Notes under the pieces: generated by a model | Database searches by the model: none | What the model saw: only the letters and a program-made list of their open reading frames with translations | Told to the model about the DNA's origin: nothing | Assembly: GCF_013348785.1 (NCBI RefSeq) | Contig: NZ_CP054691.1 | Span: forward strand, 372,001 to 436,000 | Reading direction: 5' to 3' | Source: Gordonia sp. X0973 | Lineage (GTDB): Bacteria > Actinomycetota > Actinomycetes > Mycobacteriales > Mycobacteriaceae | Length of the DNA stretch: 64,000 nucleotides | Made by a program: the position numbers and the translations under genes | Part shown: positions 7,141 to 14,004 of the stretch, one piece after another | How the letters are laid out: each line of letters starts with the position of its first letter | Position numbering within the stretch: the stretch's first letter is position 1

Positions 7141-7254
7141 TTACTTCGTGTTTCGATGTTCGAGCTTGCATTCCACAGAACAGAACTTGAGCTGGCGCGC
7201 GACGAGTCGCTTACCGCAGTTCAGGCAGAATAAGTGCCTCCGCAGACCAGACAT
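7141..7254 (-). CDS. 37-residue zinc-finger protein
   Basis: A short gene with a strong ribosome-binding site (GGAGG, 4 nt before the ATG at 7254) and a TAA stop at 7143-7141. The product has two cysteine pairs, FCLNCGKRL and FCSVECK, spaced C-x2-C-x11-C-x3-C, a clear treble-clef or zinc-ribbon pattern, and a basic C-terminus. Such mini zinc fingers are common beside phage head genes, where their role is usually unknown. It follows the scaffold-like gene by about 80 bp and is closed by a hairpin. Codon use, ribosome-binding site, cysteine spacing and terminator together support a real gene despite its size. Confidence 0.7.
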   Translation of the reverse strand: MSGLRRHLFCLNCGKRLVARQLKFCSVECKLEHRNTK

Positions 7255-7333
7255 CGAACCTCCTTAGAGTCGTTGAGAATTGGGACCGCACACTCGCGGA
7301 CATGGTCAGCGCCAACGCCTACAGGCCGCCCGG

Positions 7334-7858
7334 CTACTCCTCGATGGGGTCAGCCCCCTGGGTGTCATCCGACTTAGGTGCCCGTGCCCTCGCAGGTGGG
7401 CCGACAGTCGTACCGCCCCCGAACCCGTAACCCGCTTGCAGGTTGTCGGGATGGAGTGCAGCCGCGAACCCGCTGCTTACCTGCTCACGGTCGACCTCGC
7501 TGCCGTACTGCTGTCCCTGAGTGGGTGCAGCCATAGGAGCGCGTGGGCCTTCGGGTATTCCGAACATCTCACGCGTACCCACAACGGCATCGCCGACCGC
7601 TTCTGTGTCGATTGCCCCATCGTCGGTCAGCAACTCACTTATGCCGCCATCACCGAGCGCAGCCCAGAATGCTTTCGGGTTGAGGTCTCCGATCATGCCT
7701 TCGACCATTTGCTTCTGCAGTCCCTCGACCACACCGGCCAGCCGTTCGACCTCGGCGCGTGCCTCGTTACGTTCGACGCGATACCTCGCCTCACGATTGC
7801 CCTGCTGCTCATCACCCGGTTGCTGTGTATCACGGCCATCCGTGCTACTGGTTGTCAT
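7334..7858 (-). CDS. Scaffold-like protein of the capsid module
   Basis: A 174-residue acidic protein. Residues about 25-60 are a charged coiled coil (YRVERNEARAEVERLAGVVE, then LQKQM). It continues as DLNPKAFWAALGDGGISELL, then a GAIDTEAV segment and a proline/glycine-rich tail. This layout of coiled coil, tryptophan-bearing loop, acidic DDGxID segment and low-complexity end is that of the putative scaffolds found just before major capsid genes in actinophages. The ATG at 7858 has AGGAG 9 nt upstream; a TTG at 7885 is possible but lacks one. It overlaps the upstream coiled-coil gene by 14 bp. Scaffold function is inferred from composition and position. Confidence 0.65.
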   Translation of the reverse strand: MTTSSTDGRDTQQPGDEQQGNREARYRVERNEARAEVERLAGVVEGLQKQMVEGMIGDLNPKAFWAALGDGGISELLTDDGAIDTEAVGDAVVGTREMFGIPEGPRAPMAAPTQGQQYGSEVDREQVSSGFAAALHPDNLQAGYGFGGGTTVGPPARARAPKSDDTQGADPIEE

Positions 7859-8066
7859 TGCGTTGTGCTCCTGCCTCTTCGGCAACGTCGATCAGATGGT
7901 TGGTTGCAGACACGACTGCTGACCGCAGGTTGTGTAGCATCAGGTCCTTGTCGTGAAGCTGCTTCTTTGTGTCGCGCAGTTCTTTACGTAACCGTGTGTT
8001 CTCCACACGCTCAGCCTGTAGCGCACGCATGCCGCCTGCCCCAAGGCATTCGGGTTCGCCCGTCAC
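7845..8066 (-). CDS. Small coiled-coil protein of the satellite
   Basis: A 73-residue protein dominated by one charged helix (LQAERVENTRLRKELRDTKK onward, then LHDKDLMLHNLRSAV) that should form a coiled coil. The GTG start shares GTGA with the stop of the upstream gene, and its 3' end overlaps the scaffold-like gene, so three genes are coupled here. I recognise no family. A co-scaffold or a factor interfering with helper head assembly would fit the position, but the sequence shows only a coiled coil. Confidence 0.65.
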   Translation of the reverse strand: MTGEPECLGAGGMRALQAERVENTRLRKELRDTKKQLHDKDLMLHNLRSAVVSATNHLIDVAEEAGAQRNDNQ

Positions 8067-8341
8067 TGGTCCTCCACCACACGTGCAGCGCTGACGTAGT
8101 ACGGCTTCTTCTCTTTCTCGACCACGAACTTCCCGACGTTGCCCCGTCCATCCGCAACAGGGATATGCACTTGGTGCGCGAGGTCCCCGCGATCCTCGGG
8201 CAACAGAGGAGCGGGAATGTCGCCGTGTCGAATCTGCTCGACCGTGCGAACATCTGCACTCTCGCCCACACCACCGGGCGTGTATTCCACGATACCGTTC
8301 CTGATATCTTCGATCAGATCGTCAACTGGGTTGTTTGCCAT
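8063..8341 (-). CDS. Hypothetical satellite protein
   Basis: A 92-residue protein with no family I can name. The ATG at 8341 has GGAAA 6 nt upstream; the longer open frame has a hydrophobic start without a ribosome-binding site and was rejected. It contains an acidic helix (NPVDDLIEDIRNGIVE), then EQIRHGDIPAPLLPEDRGD and a beta-rich, lysine-rich end (VGKFVVEKEKKPYYVSA). It is the first gene of the scaffold operon and lies just downstream of the candidate origin, separated by about 100 bp. It overlaps the following gene by GTGA. Confidence 0.6.
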   Translation of the reverse strand: MANNPVDDLIEDIRNGIVEYTPGGVGESADVRTVEQIRHGDIPAPLLPEDRGDLAHQVHIPVADGRGNVGKFVVEKEKKPYYVSAARVVEDQ

Positions 8342-8652
8342 CACGTTTCCTTTTTCTCGATCTCCGGCCTCGTGCCGAAGAAGTAGGGTCGGCGATGGGA
8401 GCAGAAGGGAAAGGAGCCACATTCACCATCGCGGTAAATGTCGTGGGCGGCATGGAAACCTCCCGCTCGACCATCGCCGATAAATCAATCATCGCACCAC
8501 ACGCCCGCGCGCATTATGCGCGAGCGCGAGTGGACAAGATTGGTGACGCTGCTGACGCTAAAAATGAACCCCATCATCGCGTGCGCACATGTGCCAGCGT
8601 GCGCGTGCGCGATCACTGAGTGTGAAATTATCGTCAGCAGCGTCACCACTTC
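8342..8652. other. Candidate replication origin of the satellite
   Basis: A 311-bp gene-free stretch directly after the helicase gene. It holds a perfect 16-bp inverted repeat (8542-8557, ggtgacgctgctgacg, and 8632-8647) 74 bp apart. Between the arms is an alternating purine-pyrimidine run (about 8578-8614, rich in GCGTGCGC). A near-palindrome CGCGCAT-T-ATGCGCG lies at about 8508-8522. P4-type primase-helicases bind repeats beside their own gene to start replication, so this is the best origin candidate. No iteron array is obvious. Confidence 0.45.
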
Positions 8653-10059
8653 TCATTCCTTCAAGGTCAAACCTGCATGTAGGGCACCATTTTTGGTGCG
8701 ACGTGAGGGGTATCCCATGTCGTCCAGTATCTTGGTCAGCCACTTGTCAGATCGGACTTCCTCGTCGGCCTCGGCACACCAGTCAATCCACTTGGGGTAC
8801 AGCTCTTTCAGCAAGACCTTGGATGCCTTGCTCTGGTCGCATCGCTCTTCGATGAACCGCAGAACCGGGTTGGCTTCTCGACGCCACTTGTTGACCCGCT
8901 TGGTTACTGCGTGCGGTTCGACCAGATGACCCGCGTTGCGGTATCGGTGGTACGCATTGACGAGACTTGTCAGGATTACGTCGGCTTCACCCTTGAGTTT
9001 GTTAGCGAGTCCCGGGTCTCGCTCTTCGGCGCTGAAGTAGCGCGGGAACTCGATAACCTTGAGCCGATCCCACATGGCAGCCTCGACGCCCACGACCTGG
9101 GGCAGGTGGTTGGTTTCCAAGAACAGGCTGTCGCTCGGGTCCCATTCCATGTTGTCTTTGTAGAGCTTTCGTGCGCGACGCCGGTTGCCCCCGGTGAATC
9201 GCTTGACCAGCGACTCATTCAGATACTTGCCGGACTCGGATTCGGACGAGATGCCGACACGTGCGCCCTTGAGGTCGGCCTCGCCGGTGGTATGGGCTTT
9301 GGTGTCCTTCTTCATCAGGAGGTCTGTCTCAAGCTGGATACCATAGTCGCCTACAGTGTTCAGGATCGACAATGCGAACACGCCCTTGCCATTTCGGCCA
9401 CGCCCAAGCAGGATCACGAGTATCTGCTCAACCACCTCGCCCATCAGTGCGACGCCGCACACCTGTAGCAGGTACTCGATCACGTCCTCGCCCGGCAGTA
9501 CCTGATGCAAGAACTCGTCCCACTTGCTGCCCTCGACCGTCAAGTCTGCGACGTAGTTGCCCGCAGTGATCTTCGTCAGTAGGTCCGCGGGTTCGTGGTC
9601 CTTGATCTCCAGCGTGCGCAGGTCCAACGTTCCGTTCGGTGTATTCAGCAGATGGGGTTGAGCATCGAGCTCGTCGGCGTTCCGGATGAGCGCTGGCTGT
9701 TCACGTGCGACCGACAGAATACCTCGCAAGTTCGGGGCTGTGCTCATCCGCGACAGTTCGGTGATCGCCTTCTGCTTGCGCGCGAGCATAGCCTTAGTCT
9801 CGGCGTCGTCCTTGCCTTCCTCGGGCATGTCCCGTGCCTTCAGCATCTCCTGCTCAATCATCTTGGAGGCAAACCGAATACCGCGTTCACCTGCCTTCCA
9901 GTGCGTGCCTGACCAATAGAACCACCCCAGTTCCTCGACGTACATGAGGCGATGTCCGTAGCGCGCGATCAGCATGTGCGCGTACTTGATGTGGTTCGCC
10001 ATTTTGCGTGCAAGCTGGCTGTGCGTGAGTTCCCCAGTGTTATTGTCGTTGTGCGTCAT
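8653..10059 (-). CDS. P4/D5-type superfamily 3 replicative helicase
   Basis: A 468-residue protein of the phage/plasmid primase-helicase group. An N-terminal D5-like domain (FYWSGTHWKAGERG near residue 50; LLNTPNGTLDLRT near 140) precedes an SF3 helicase core. Walker A is GRGRNGKG (about 219-226), motif B is GISSESESG and motif C is LFLETNHLP. A winged-helix-like end contains VRSDKWLTKILDDMGY. It should unwind the circular satellite genome during replication. The ATG at 10059 follows the primase stop by 4 nt with an AAGGAG just upstream; the longer frame overlaps the primase gene and was rejected. The catalytic primase domain is separate, in the next gene upstream, rather than fused as in phage P4. 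Confidence 0.9.
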   Translation of the reverse strand: MTHNDNNTGELTHSQLARKMANHIKYAHMLIARYGHRLMYVEELGWFYWSGTHWKAGERGIRFASKMIEQEMLKARDMPEEGKDDAETKAMLARKQKAITELSRMSTAPNLRGILSVAREQPALIRNADELDAQPHLLNTPNGTLDLRTLEIKDHEPADLLTKITAGNYVADLTVEGSKWDEFLHQVLPGEDVIEYLLQVCGVALMGEVVEQILVILLGRGRNGKGVFALSILNTVGDYGIQLETDLLMKKDTKAHTTGEADLKGARVGISSESESGKYLNESLVKRFTGGNRRRARKLYKDNMEWDPSDSLFLETNHLPQVVGVEAAMWDRLKVIEFPRYFSAEERDPGLANKLKGEADVILTSLVNAYHRYRNAGHLVEPHAVTKRVNKWRREANPVLRFIEERCDQSKASKVLLKELYPKWIDWCAEADEEVRSDKWLTKILDDMGYPSRRTKNGALHAGLTLKE

Positions 10060-10063
10060 AACT

Positions 10064-10948
10064 TCAGATGTCTCCTTCGGATGCCCCGGCCAGTCCGTAC
10101 CTGGCTGGGGTTTCTGGTTTCCAGCAGCGGTGTAGGTCAGCGACCGTTTCCGCGTCATCGAACTTGTCCCCCGTCGCGGGGTGATCGAGCAGCACGCCGA
10201 GTGTCTGCTCCTTCGTCAGGCCGTACTCCTGACACATGCGGATGAGCTTGAACGTCAACCGATGTCGTCTCACGCCACCCGAATCACGTTCACGCAGCAT
10301 CCGTTCAATCTTGCGGCCCTCATACGAGACGCTGAGATCGCCGTAGGGCTCCGCCTGCAACGTCACCGCAGTCGATACGTGCACCGGGGCGGTATGGGCG
10401 TGTACAACCGACCTCAGCGTGCCCAGCGCAACGACGTTGCCGATGCGAACACGTCGAACCGGTCTAGGTGGGTCGTACTTGTGATTCAGCGATCCCGGCA
10501 CGCGGAGGAACCCGCCTCCGTACTTACCGCCCTCGGTGACCCACATCGCGCGATACAGACCCTTCGCCAACTCCTTGAGTTCAGCCCACGGAAGTATCCG
10601 GTCGATCTGCACATAGACGTGGTAGTGCCCCGGCGACCCGGACGACACGAGCGTGGGGTCTACCTGACGTAGAACAGCTTTGGCGTGCCCATACCCGCCC
10701 GGTGCTACCTGATCCACCTCGAACGCGATGCGATCAGACGGCAAGCACAGGTCCGGACCCTCGCTGTGAGTCGGCTCCGTGCGTCGATAGATGGATCGGT
10801 AGATGTCGCGGCCCTCACCCGACCACAGGCGCAACACCTTTCGAGCCTCGGCCTCGCTTGTGGGGTATCGAGACTCCCACACACCGCGCTGGTGCGGATC
10901 GCTGAGGTCGCGATCTCGCACACTGGCGATAGCTATATGGTCGGCCAT
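10064..10948 (-). CDS. AEP-type (RepB-like) primase
   Basis: A 294-residue protein with the signature of archaeo-eukaryotic-type primases of plasmids and satellites. It has AFEVDQV (metal-binding acidic residues, about residue 65), SGSPGHYHVYV (S-G…H-x-H nucleotide-binding motif, about 90) and GFLRVPGSLNHK (about 135-146), the RxPGTxNxK-like motif that closes the active site. A PriCT-like helical end follows. It should make the primers for satellite replication alongside the SF3 helicase that follows 4 bp later. The ATG at 10948 shares ATGA with the upstream stop; the longer open frame runs back through that gene and was rejected. The family assignment is by motif. Confidence 0.8.
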   Translation of the reverse strand: MADHIAIASVRDRDLSDPHQRGVWESRYPTSEAEARKVLRLWSGEGRDIYRSIYRRTEPTHSEGPDLCLPSDRIAFEVDQVAPGGYGHAKAVLRQVDPTLVSSGSPGHYHVYVQIDRILPWAELKELAKGLYRAMWVTEGGKYGGGFLRVPGSLNHKYDPPRPVRRVRIGNVVALGTLRSVVHAHTAPVHVSTAVTLQAEPYGDLSVSYEGRKIERMLRERDSGGVRRHRLTFKLIRMCQEYGLTKEQTLGVLLDHPATGDKFDDAETVADLHRCWKPETPARYGLAGASEGDI

Positions 10949-11535
10949 CAGAACGGCACCCCACGAACTCGCCACAGGTGAACGTCGGCGTTCGCATCCT
11001 TGAACACCCGCGCAACGCGTCCCGCATCCGACCGCGTGGGAAGCACCCACTGCTTGCGCTGCGGGTCCCACCGACCGCGCCCGTACTCCTTCACCAGAGC
11101 GATGGCACGCACGTCGTACTCAAAGCCCGCGACCCAACTCCCGTCGTGGCGTTCGGTCAGATCGAGAACGAGAGTGCGCCGAGGGGCGGGCGGTACTGCG
11201 ATCACGACCTCGGCGCCACGTGTGAGCGGTGTGTCCTGGATGAAGCCAGGACTACGCGGGAACGCACGACCCCGCACCTTGACTTCGGGTAGCGCGCACA
11301 TCTCGGGGTAGCGCTGGCGCCACCAGTTCTTGGTATCCCAGTCGGGCTTGGATGCCCAGATGCGCGAGCGCACCAACACGCTGCCGTCTGCGCCTTTGCC
11401 TATCACCTCGAAGTCGGTATCTCGGTACTTCGCGGGTAGGCCGTTGCTGATGCGGACCAGCGGCTCGAACTTCTTGGTGAACCTCACGTAGGGATACTCA
11501 GAAATGTCGGCACGCGACTGCCTGAGAGTCCTCAC
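10948..11535 (-). CDS. Satellite protein with HARP-like C-terminal domain
   Basis: A 195-residue protein of uncertain role in the replication operon. The C-terminal third (VRAIALVKEYGRGRWDPQRK, then QWVLPTRSDAGRVARVF) has the spacing of the HARP domain of SMARCAL1-type annealing helicases: aromatic anchor, K-x-x-x-GRxWDPxxKxW, then a helix. The N-terminal two thirds contains KNWWRQRYPEM and a beta-rich stretch I cannot assign. A HARP-like module next to primase and helicase suggests recognition of forked or single-stranded DNA at the origin. This is inference from one motif. Start GTG shares GTGA with the upstream stop; the downstream primase overlaps by ATGA. Confidence 0.65.
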   Translation of the reverse strand: MRTLRQSRADISEYPYVRFTKKFEPLVRISNGLPAKYRDTDFEVIGKGADGSVLVRSRIWASKPDWDTKNWWRQRYPEMCALPEVKVRGRAFPRSPGFIQDTPLTRGAEVVIAVPPAPRRTLVLDLTERHDGSWVAGFEYDVRAIALVKEYGRGRWDPQRKQWVLPTRSDAGRVARVFKDANADVHLWRVRGVPF

Positions 11536-11849
11536 GCAACCTCACCACCGAGCAGTGCGAGCAGCTTGTCTCCTCGGATGCTGTACATCTTTGACGGGTC
11601 GATATCCGAGGCTGGCTGTGTGGGCGTGGGTGCTGGATTCTCGCTCAGCCCCAGATAGTCGAGCAGGTCCGACTTCTTGATCTTGAATCGGTTGCCGACC
11701 TTGTGCACGGGCAGTGGGAACTCACCGGCTTGATTCAGTCGGTACCCGTGCAGTCTCGACCACCCGAGTGCTCGGCTGGCTTCCTCGATACCCACTACCT
11801 GCGGTAGCGCATGGATCTCATCGACGGTCATGGGGTTCTTGATCGCCAC
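11532..11849 (-). CDS. Xis/AlpA-like helix-turn-helix protein
   Basis: A 105-residue protein whose middle part (GIEEASRALGWSRLHGYRLN, then FPLPVHKVGNRFKIKKSDLL) is a winged MerR/excisionase-type helix-turn-helix. The GTG at 11849 is preferred because GGAGG lies 5 nt upstream; the ATG at 11885 has no such site. It is the first gene of the leftward operon and faces the repressor gene across a 96-bp control region. In phage satellites this place is held by a recombination directionality factor or an activator of excision. The C-terminal 40 residues (PTPTQPASDIDPSKMY onward) form an unusual extension. Confidence 0.8.
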   Translation of the reverse strand: MAIKNPMTVDEIHALPQVVGIEEASRALGWSRLHGYRLNQAGEFPLPVHKVGNRFKIKKSDLLDYLGLSENPAPTPTQPASDIDPSKMYSIRGDKLLALLGGEVA

Positions 11850-11881
11850 GTCATCCTCCTTCGTATAGTTGATTGACGTAT

Positions 11882-11945
11882 TCACGACCGTACACGATCA
11901 CGACCATCAGAACCACATATGTACGACAATGTAGAATCCTGATCT
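11882..11945. promoter_or_regulatory. Divergent control region of the satellite
   Basis: This lies between the leftward replication operon and the rightward repressor-integrase operon. The octamer TCACGACC occurs at 11882 and 11898, and the palindrome ACATATGT at 11915-11922. TAGAAT (11932-11937) lies 8 nt before the repressor ATG and could serve a leaderless message. These are candidate operators for the repressor and Xis-like protein. Confidence 0.5.
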
Positions 11946-12497
11946 ATGAACACAACCGGAATTGCCGTCGGAAGAAATCTCAAGCGAATCCGCGTGCAAG
12001 CAGGTGATAGCCAGGCGGAATGCGCCTCGAAGGTCGCTCATCTCGGCTTGAACTGGGCGCAGTCGCATGTGTCGTCAATCGAGGGCGGTCGTCGGCGTGT
12101 CGTCTCGCTCGATGAGCTGCTTGTGTTGTCGTCCGTGTACGGCGTCGCACTGGCTGAGTGGTTCGCAGGTGACGATGACGTGCAGGTGACCGACGACCTA
12201 ACTATGCCCACATCGACCGTGCGCGAGTGGCTATCGGGAACGACACCGAGTGTCGCAGTCGTGGACTTCGAACGCGTGCAAGACTATTCCGCTGATGAGA
12301 GCATCGCTCGACGCCTGAAGATGTCGCGTGAGCAGGTGACCGAGATAGCGACACGTATCTGGGGTCACCACGCCACGATCGAACGCGACCAACGTCTGGC
12401 CGAGAAGCACCCCGAGATCACCGATCCCGCGAAGCTGCGCAATCACCGAGCAGGCATGACGCGCCGCCTCGCTGATGAGATCGAGTTACGAGCATGA
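11946..12497 (+). CDS. XRE-family repressor of the satellite
   Basis: A 183-residue protein with an N-terminal Cro/CI-type helix-turn-helix (VGRNLKRIRVQAGDSQAECA … VSSIEGGRRRVVSLDEL, about residues 8-60). It is followed by a linker and a charged C-terminal helical part (LKMSREQVTEIATRIWGHHA … RLAEKHPEIT). It lies divergent to the Xis-like gene, as the master repressor does in phage-inducible islands, where a helper protein removes it. It shares ATGA with the integrase, so both are translated from one message. No LexA-type cleavage site or peptidase domain is visible, so induction by the SOS response is unlikely from sequence alone. Confidence 0.85.
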   Translation: MNTTGIAVGRNLKRIRVQAGDSQAECASKVAHLGLNWAQSHVSSIEGGRRRVVSLDELLVLSSVYGVALAEWFAGDDDVQVTDDLTMPTSTVREWLSGTTPSVAVVDFERVQDYSADESIARRLKMSREQVTEIATRIWGHHATIERDQRLAEKHPEITDPAKLRNHRAGMTRRLADEIELRA

Positions 12498-13834
12498 CTG
12501 CGCGAGGGTCGGTGTTTCGCCGATGTGGCTGTACGAAGATCGAGGACGGCAAACGCGTGCAGCTGGGTCAGTCCTGTCCAAAGCTGAAGCGCGGCAACGG
12601 GACCTGGGCGAATCACGGGACATGGGCTTATGCGGTCGGCGTGGTCGACATCAACGGCAAGCGCAGCCTCAAGCGCAAAGCCGGGTTCGCCACCAAGGAC
12701 GAAGCGCAGGATGCGCTGGACAAGGTGCGCGCCCATGCCAGCCGGGGATTCATCGCCGACGAGCGTCTCACCGTTGAGCAGTACCTCACCGATTGGATTG
12801 CCGGTAAGACTGACATCAAGGAAAACACGCGCCAGCACTACGAGCGATACATCGAGAAGGTGTTCATCCCGCACCTGGGCACGGTGAAGCTGACTGAACT
12901 GCGACCGGCACACGTCAATCGCATGTTCGAGACGCTGAGGTCGTCCCCACAGGGCCTCAATGCCCCTGCTGCACAACGTATGCGCGCAGTGCTGCGGTCG
13001 GCGCTCACGGACGCGCTCAGGGCTGATCTTGTGACCGTCAACGCTGCTGCATTGGCGAAGGTGCCTGGTGGTCGATCACCTCGCGCGTTGGTTTGGACGA
13101 AGTCACGCGAAGACGAATGGCGTAGGGACATTGCCCGATTGGTCGCCGAGGGTCACAAGCCCGAGGACGCGCGGGGTATGGGCAAGCTCCCGTCAACGTC
13201 GATGGTCTGGACTCCGACCCATGTGGGCAAGTTCCTCGCGAACGTCGGCGACGATCCGCTGTACTTTCTGTTCTGGCTTGTCAGTCACACGGGCATGAGG
13301 CGTGGCGAGGTCTGCGCACTGCGCTACACCGATGTGAACGACGACGCGACTATCACCGTAGAGCGCCAGCTCATCAACACGCTCCATGGCGTCCGCGAGG
13401 ACACGCCCAAGACCGACGCGTCATGTCGTCGCGTGGCGATCGGGGAGGCAGGCGTCGAACTGCTCGAGCAGCACCGCGAACGTCAGGCCCGAACGTGGAT
13501 CATGGACGAGCCACCGACGTACCTGTTCTGCCGCGAGGACGGGCGCCTGTTCGACCCGATCCAAGTCACCAAGCGATTCAAGAAGCTCGCAGTGGGCGCG
13601 GACCTGCCACCGATCAGGTTCCACGACCTTCGGCACACCGCCGCGTCGATGATGCTCGCCTCAGGGCTGGACATGAAGACCGTGTCCACGGTGCTTGGGC
13701 ACAGCGACATCACGATCACCGCGAACATCTACACCAGCGTCTACGAGGACGCGACTCAGGCGGCAGTGACGAACGTCGCGGCACTCATACGAGCACACAA
13801 TGTGCACACACAGGGCGATGAGGTGGAGCAGTGA
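12494..13834 (+). CDS. int: Tyrosine recombinase (satellite integrase)
   Basis: A 446-residue integrase. The N-terminus carries a short cysteine-bearing segment (CGC … C) common in actinobacterial integrases, then an arm-binding/SAM-like domain (about 90-165) and the catalytic domain. Catalytic residues are visible: the arginine in TGMRRGE, HDLRH (H377, R380), H403 in LGHSD and the nucleophile Y413 in NIYTSV. The start overlaps the repressor stop. The gene ends 28 bp before the intact tRNA-Thr, so it acts on the tRNA core at 13884-13903. It should catalyse integration and, with the Xis-like protein, excision. The unusually long insert between residues about 185 and 245 is polar and lies before the first catalytic motif. 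Confidence 0.95.
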   Translation: MTARGSVFRRCGCTKIEDGKRVQLGQSCPKLKRGNGTWANHGTWAYAVGVVDINGKRSLKRKAGFATKDEAQDALDKVRAHASRGFIADERLTVEQYLTDWIAGKTDIKENTRQHYERYIEKVFIPHLGTVKLTELRPAHVNRMFETLRSSPQGLNAPAAQRMRAVLRSALTDALRADLVTVNAAALAKVPGGRSPRALVWTKSREDEWRRDIARLVAEGHKPEDARGMGKLPSTSMVWTPTHVGKFLANVGDDPLYFLFWLVSHTGMRRGEVCALRYTDVNDDATITVERQLINTLHGVREDTPKTDASCRRVAIGEAGVELLEQHRERQARTWIMDEPPTYLFCREDGRLFDPIQVTKRFKKLAVGADLPPIRFHDLRHTAASMMLASGLDMKTVSTVLGHSDITITANIYTSVYEDATQAAVTNVAALIRAHNVHTQGDEVEQ

Positions 13835-13855
13835 CAGCGCATATGCGCAGGTCAG
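13799..13855. repeat. Right-end repeats, candidate integrase arm sites
   Basis: tgtgcacacacag (13801-13813) and tatgcgcaggtcag (13842-13855) match sequences at 4272-4283 and 4204-4217 near the left att site. The second matches at 13 of 14 positions in the same orientation. They overlap the integrase 3' end and the gap before the tRNA. Confidence 0.5.
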
Positions 13856-13861
13856 TCATGG

Positions 13862-13934
13862 AGCCGCCCAGGGGAATCGAACCCCTGACCTATTCATTAC
13901 GAGTGAATCGCTCTACCGACTGAGCTAAGGCGGC
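13862..13934 (-). tRNA. tRNA-Thr (anticodon CGT), rebuilt at attR
   Basis: A 73-nt cloverleaf folds without gaps: 7-bp acceptor stem (U7 now pairs with G66), 4-bp D stem, 5-bp anticodon stem with loop CTCGTAA, and a 5-bp T stem with loop TTCGATT. The CCA end is not encoded. The 5' half is joined to the right-hand chromosome and is host DNA. The 3' half, from the anticodon loop on, lies on the satellite side and was supplied by the element. The core 13884-13903 is the right copy of the att repeat. The original host 3' half is at 4111-4152. Confidence 0.95.
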
Positions 13935-14004
13935 GTGCCGCGCTGGGCAGCGAGAACGAGTGTATCGGCAAACCAGGGGCTGTCCAAAACCGGTTTGCAC
14001 GACC

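Larger units (their letters stand above)
4133..13903. mobile_element. 9.75-kb capsid-encoding phage satellite integrated in tRNA-Thr
   Basis: The element is bounded by 20-bp perfect repeats of the tRNA-Thr core (4133-4152 and 13884-13903). It carries a tyrosine integrase next to the intact tRNA, an XRE repressor, an Xis-like protein, an AEP-type primase, an SF3 helicase, a scaffold-like protein, an HK97-type major capsid protein, a candidate head-tail adaptor, an HNH endonuclease and several small proteins. No large terminase, portal, protease, tail or lysis gene was found. The size and module order resemble phage-inducible islands, and the capsid gene resembles capsid-forming islands. The need for a helper phage is inferred from the missing genes. 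Most junctions overlap by 1-4 bases, which argues for an intact, selected element. Confidence 0.85.

Noticed and set aside
7280..8386. 368-residue plus-strand frame opposite the scaffold operon
   Set aside because: It runs antisense to three overlapping, ribosome-binding-site-equipped genes and shows no domain.
8558..8743. 61-residue minus-strand frame with a CPTC motif at the end of the helicase gene
   Set aside because: Most of it overlaps helicase codons in another frame, it has no ribosome-binding site, and its cysteine pair arises from that overlap.
4133..13903. A complete temperate prophage
   Set aside because: At 9.75 kb without large terminase, portal, tail, holin or endolysin it cannot be self-sufficient.
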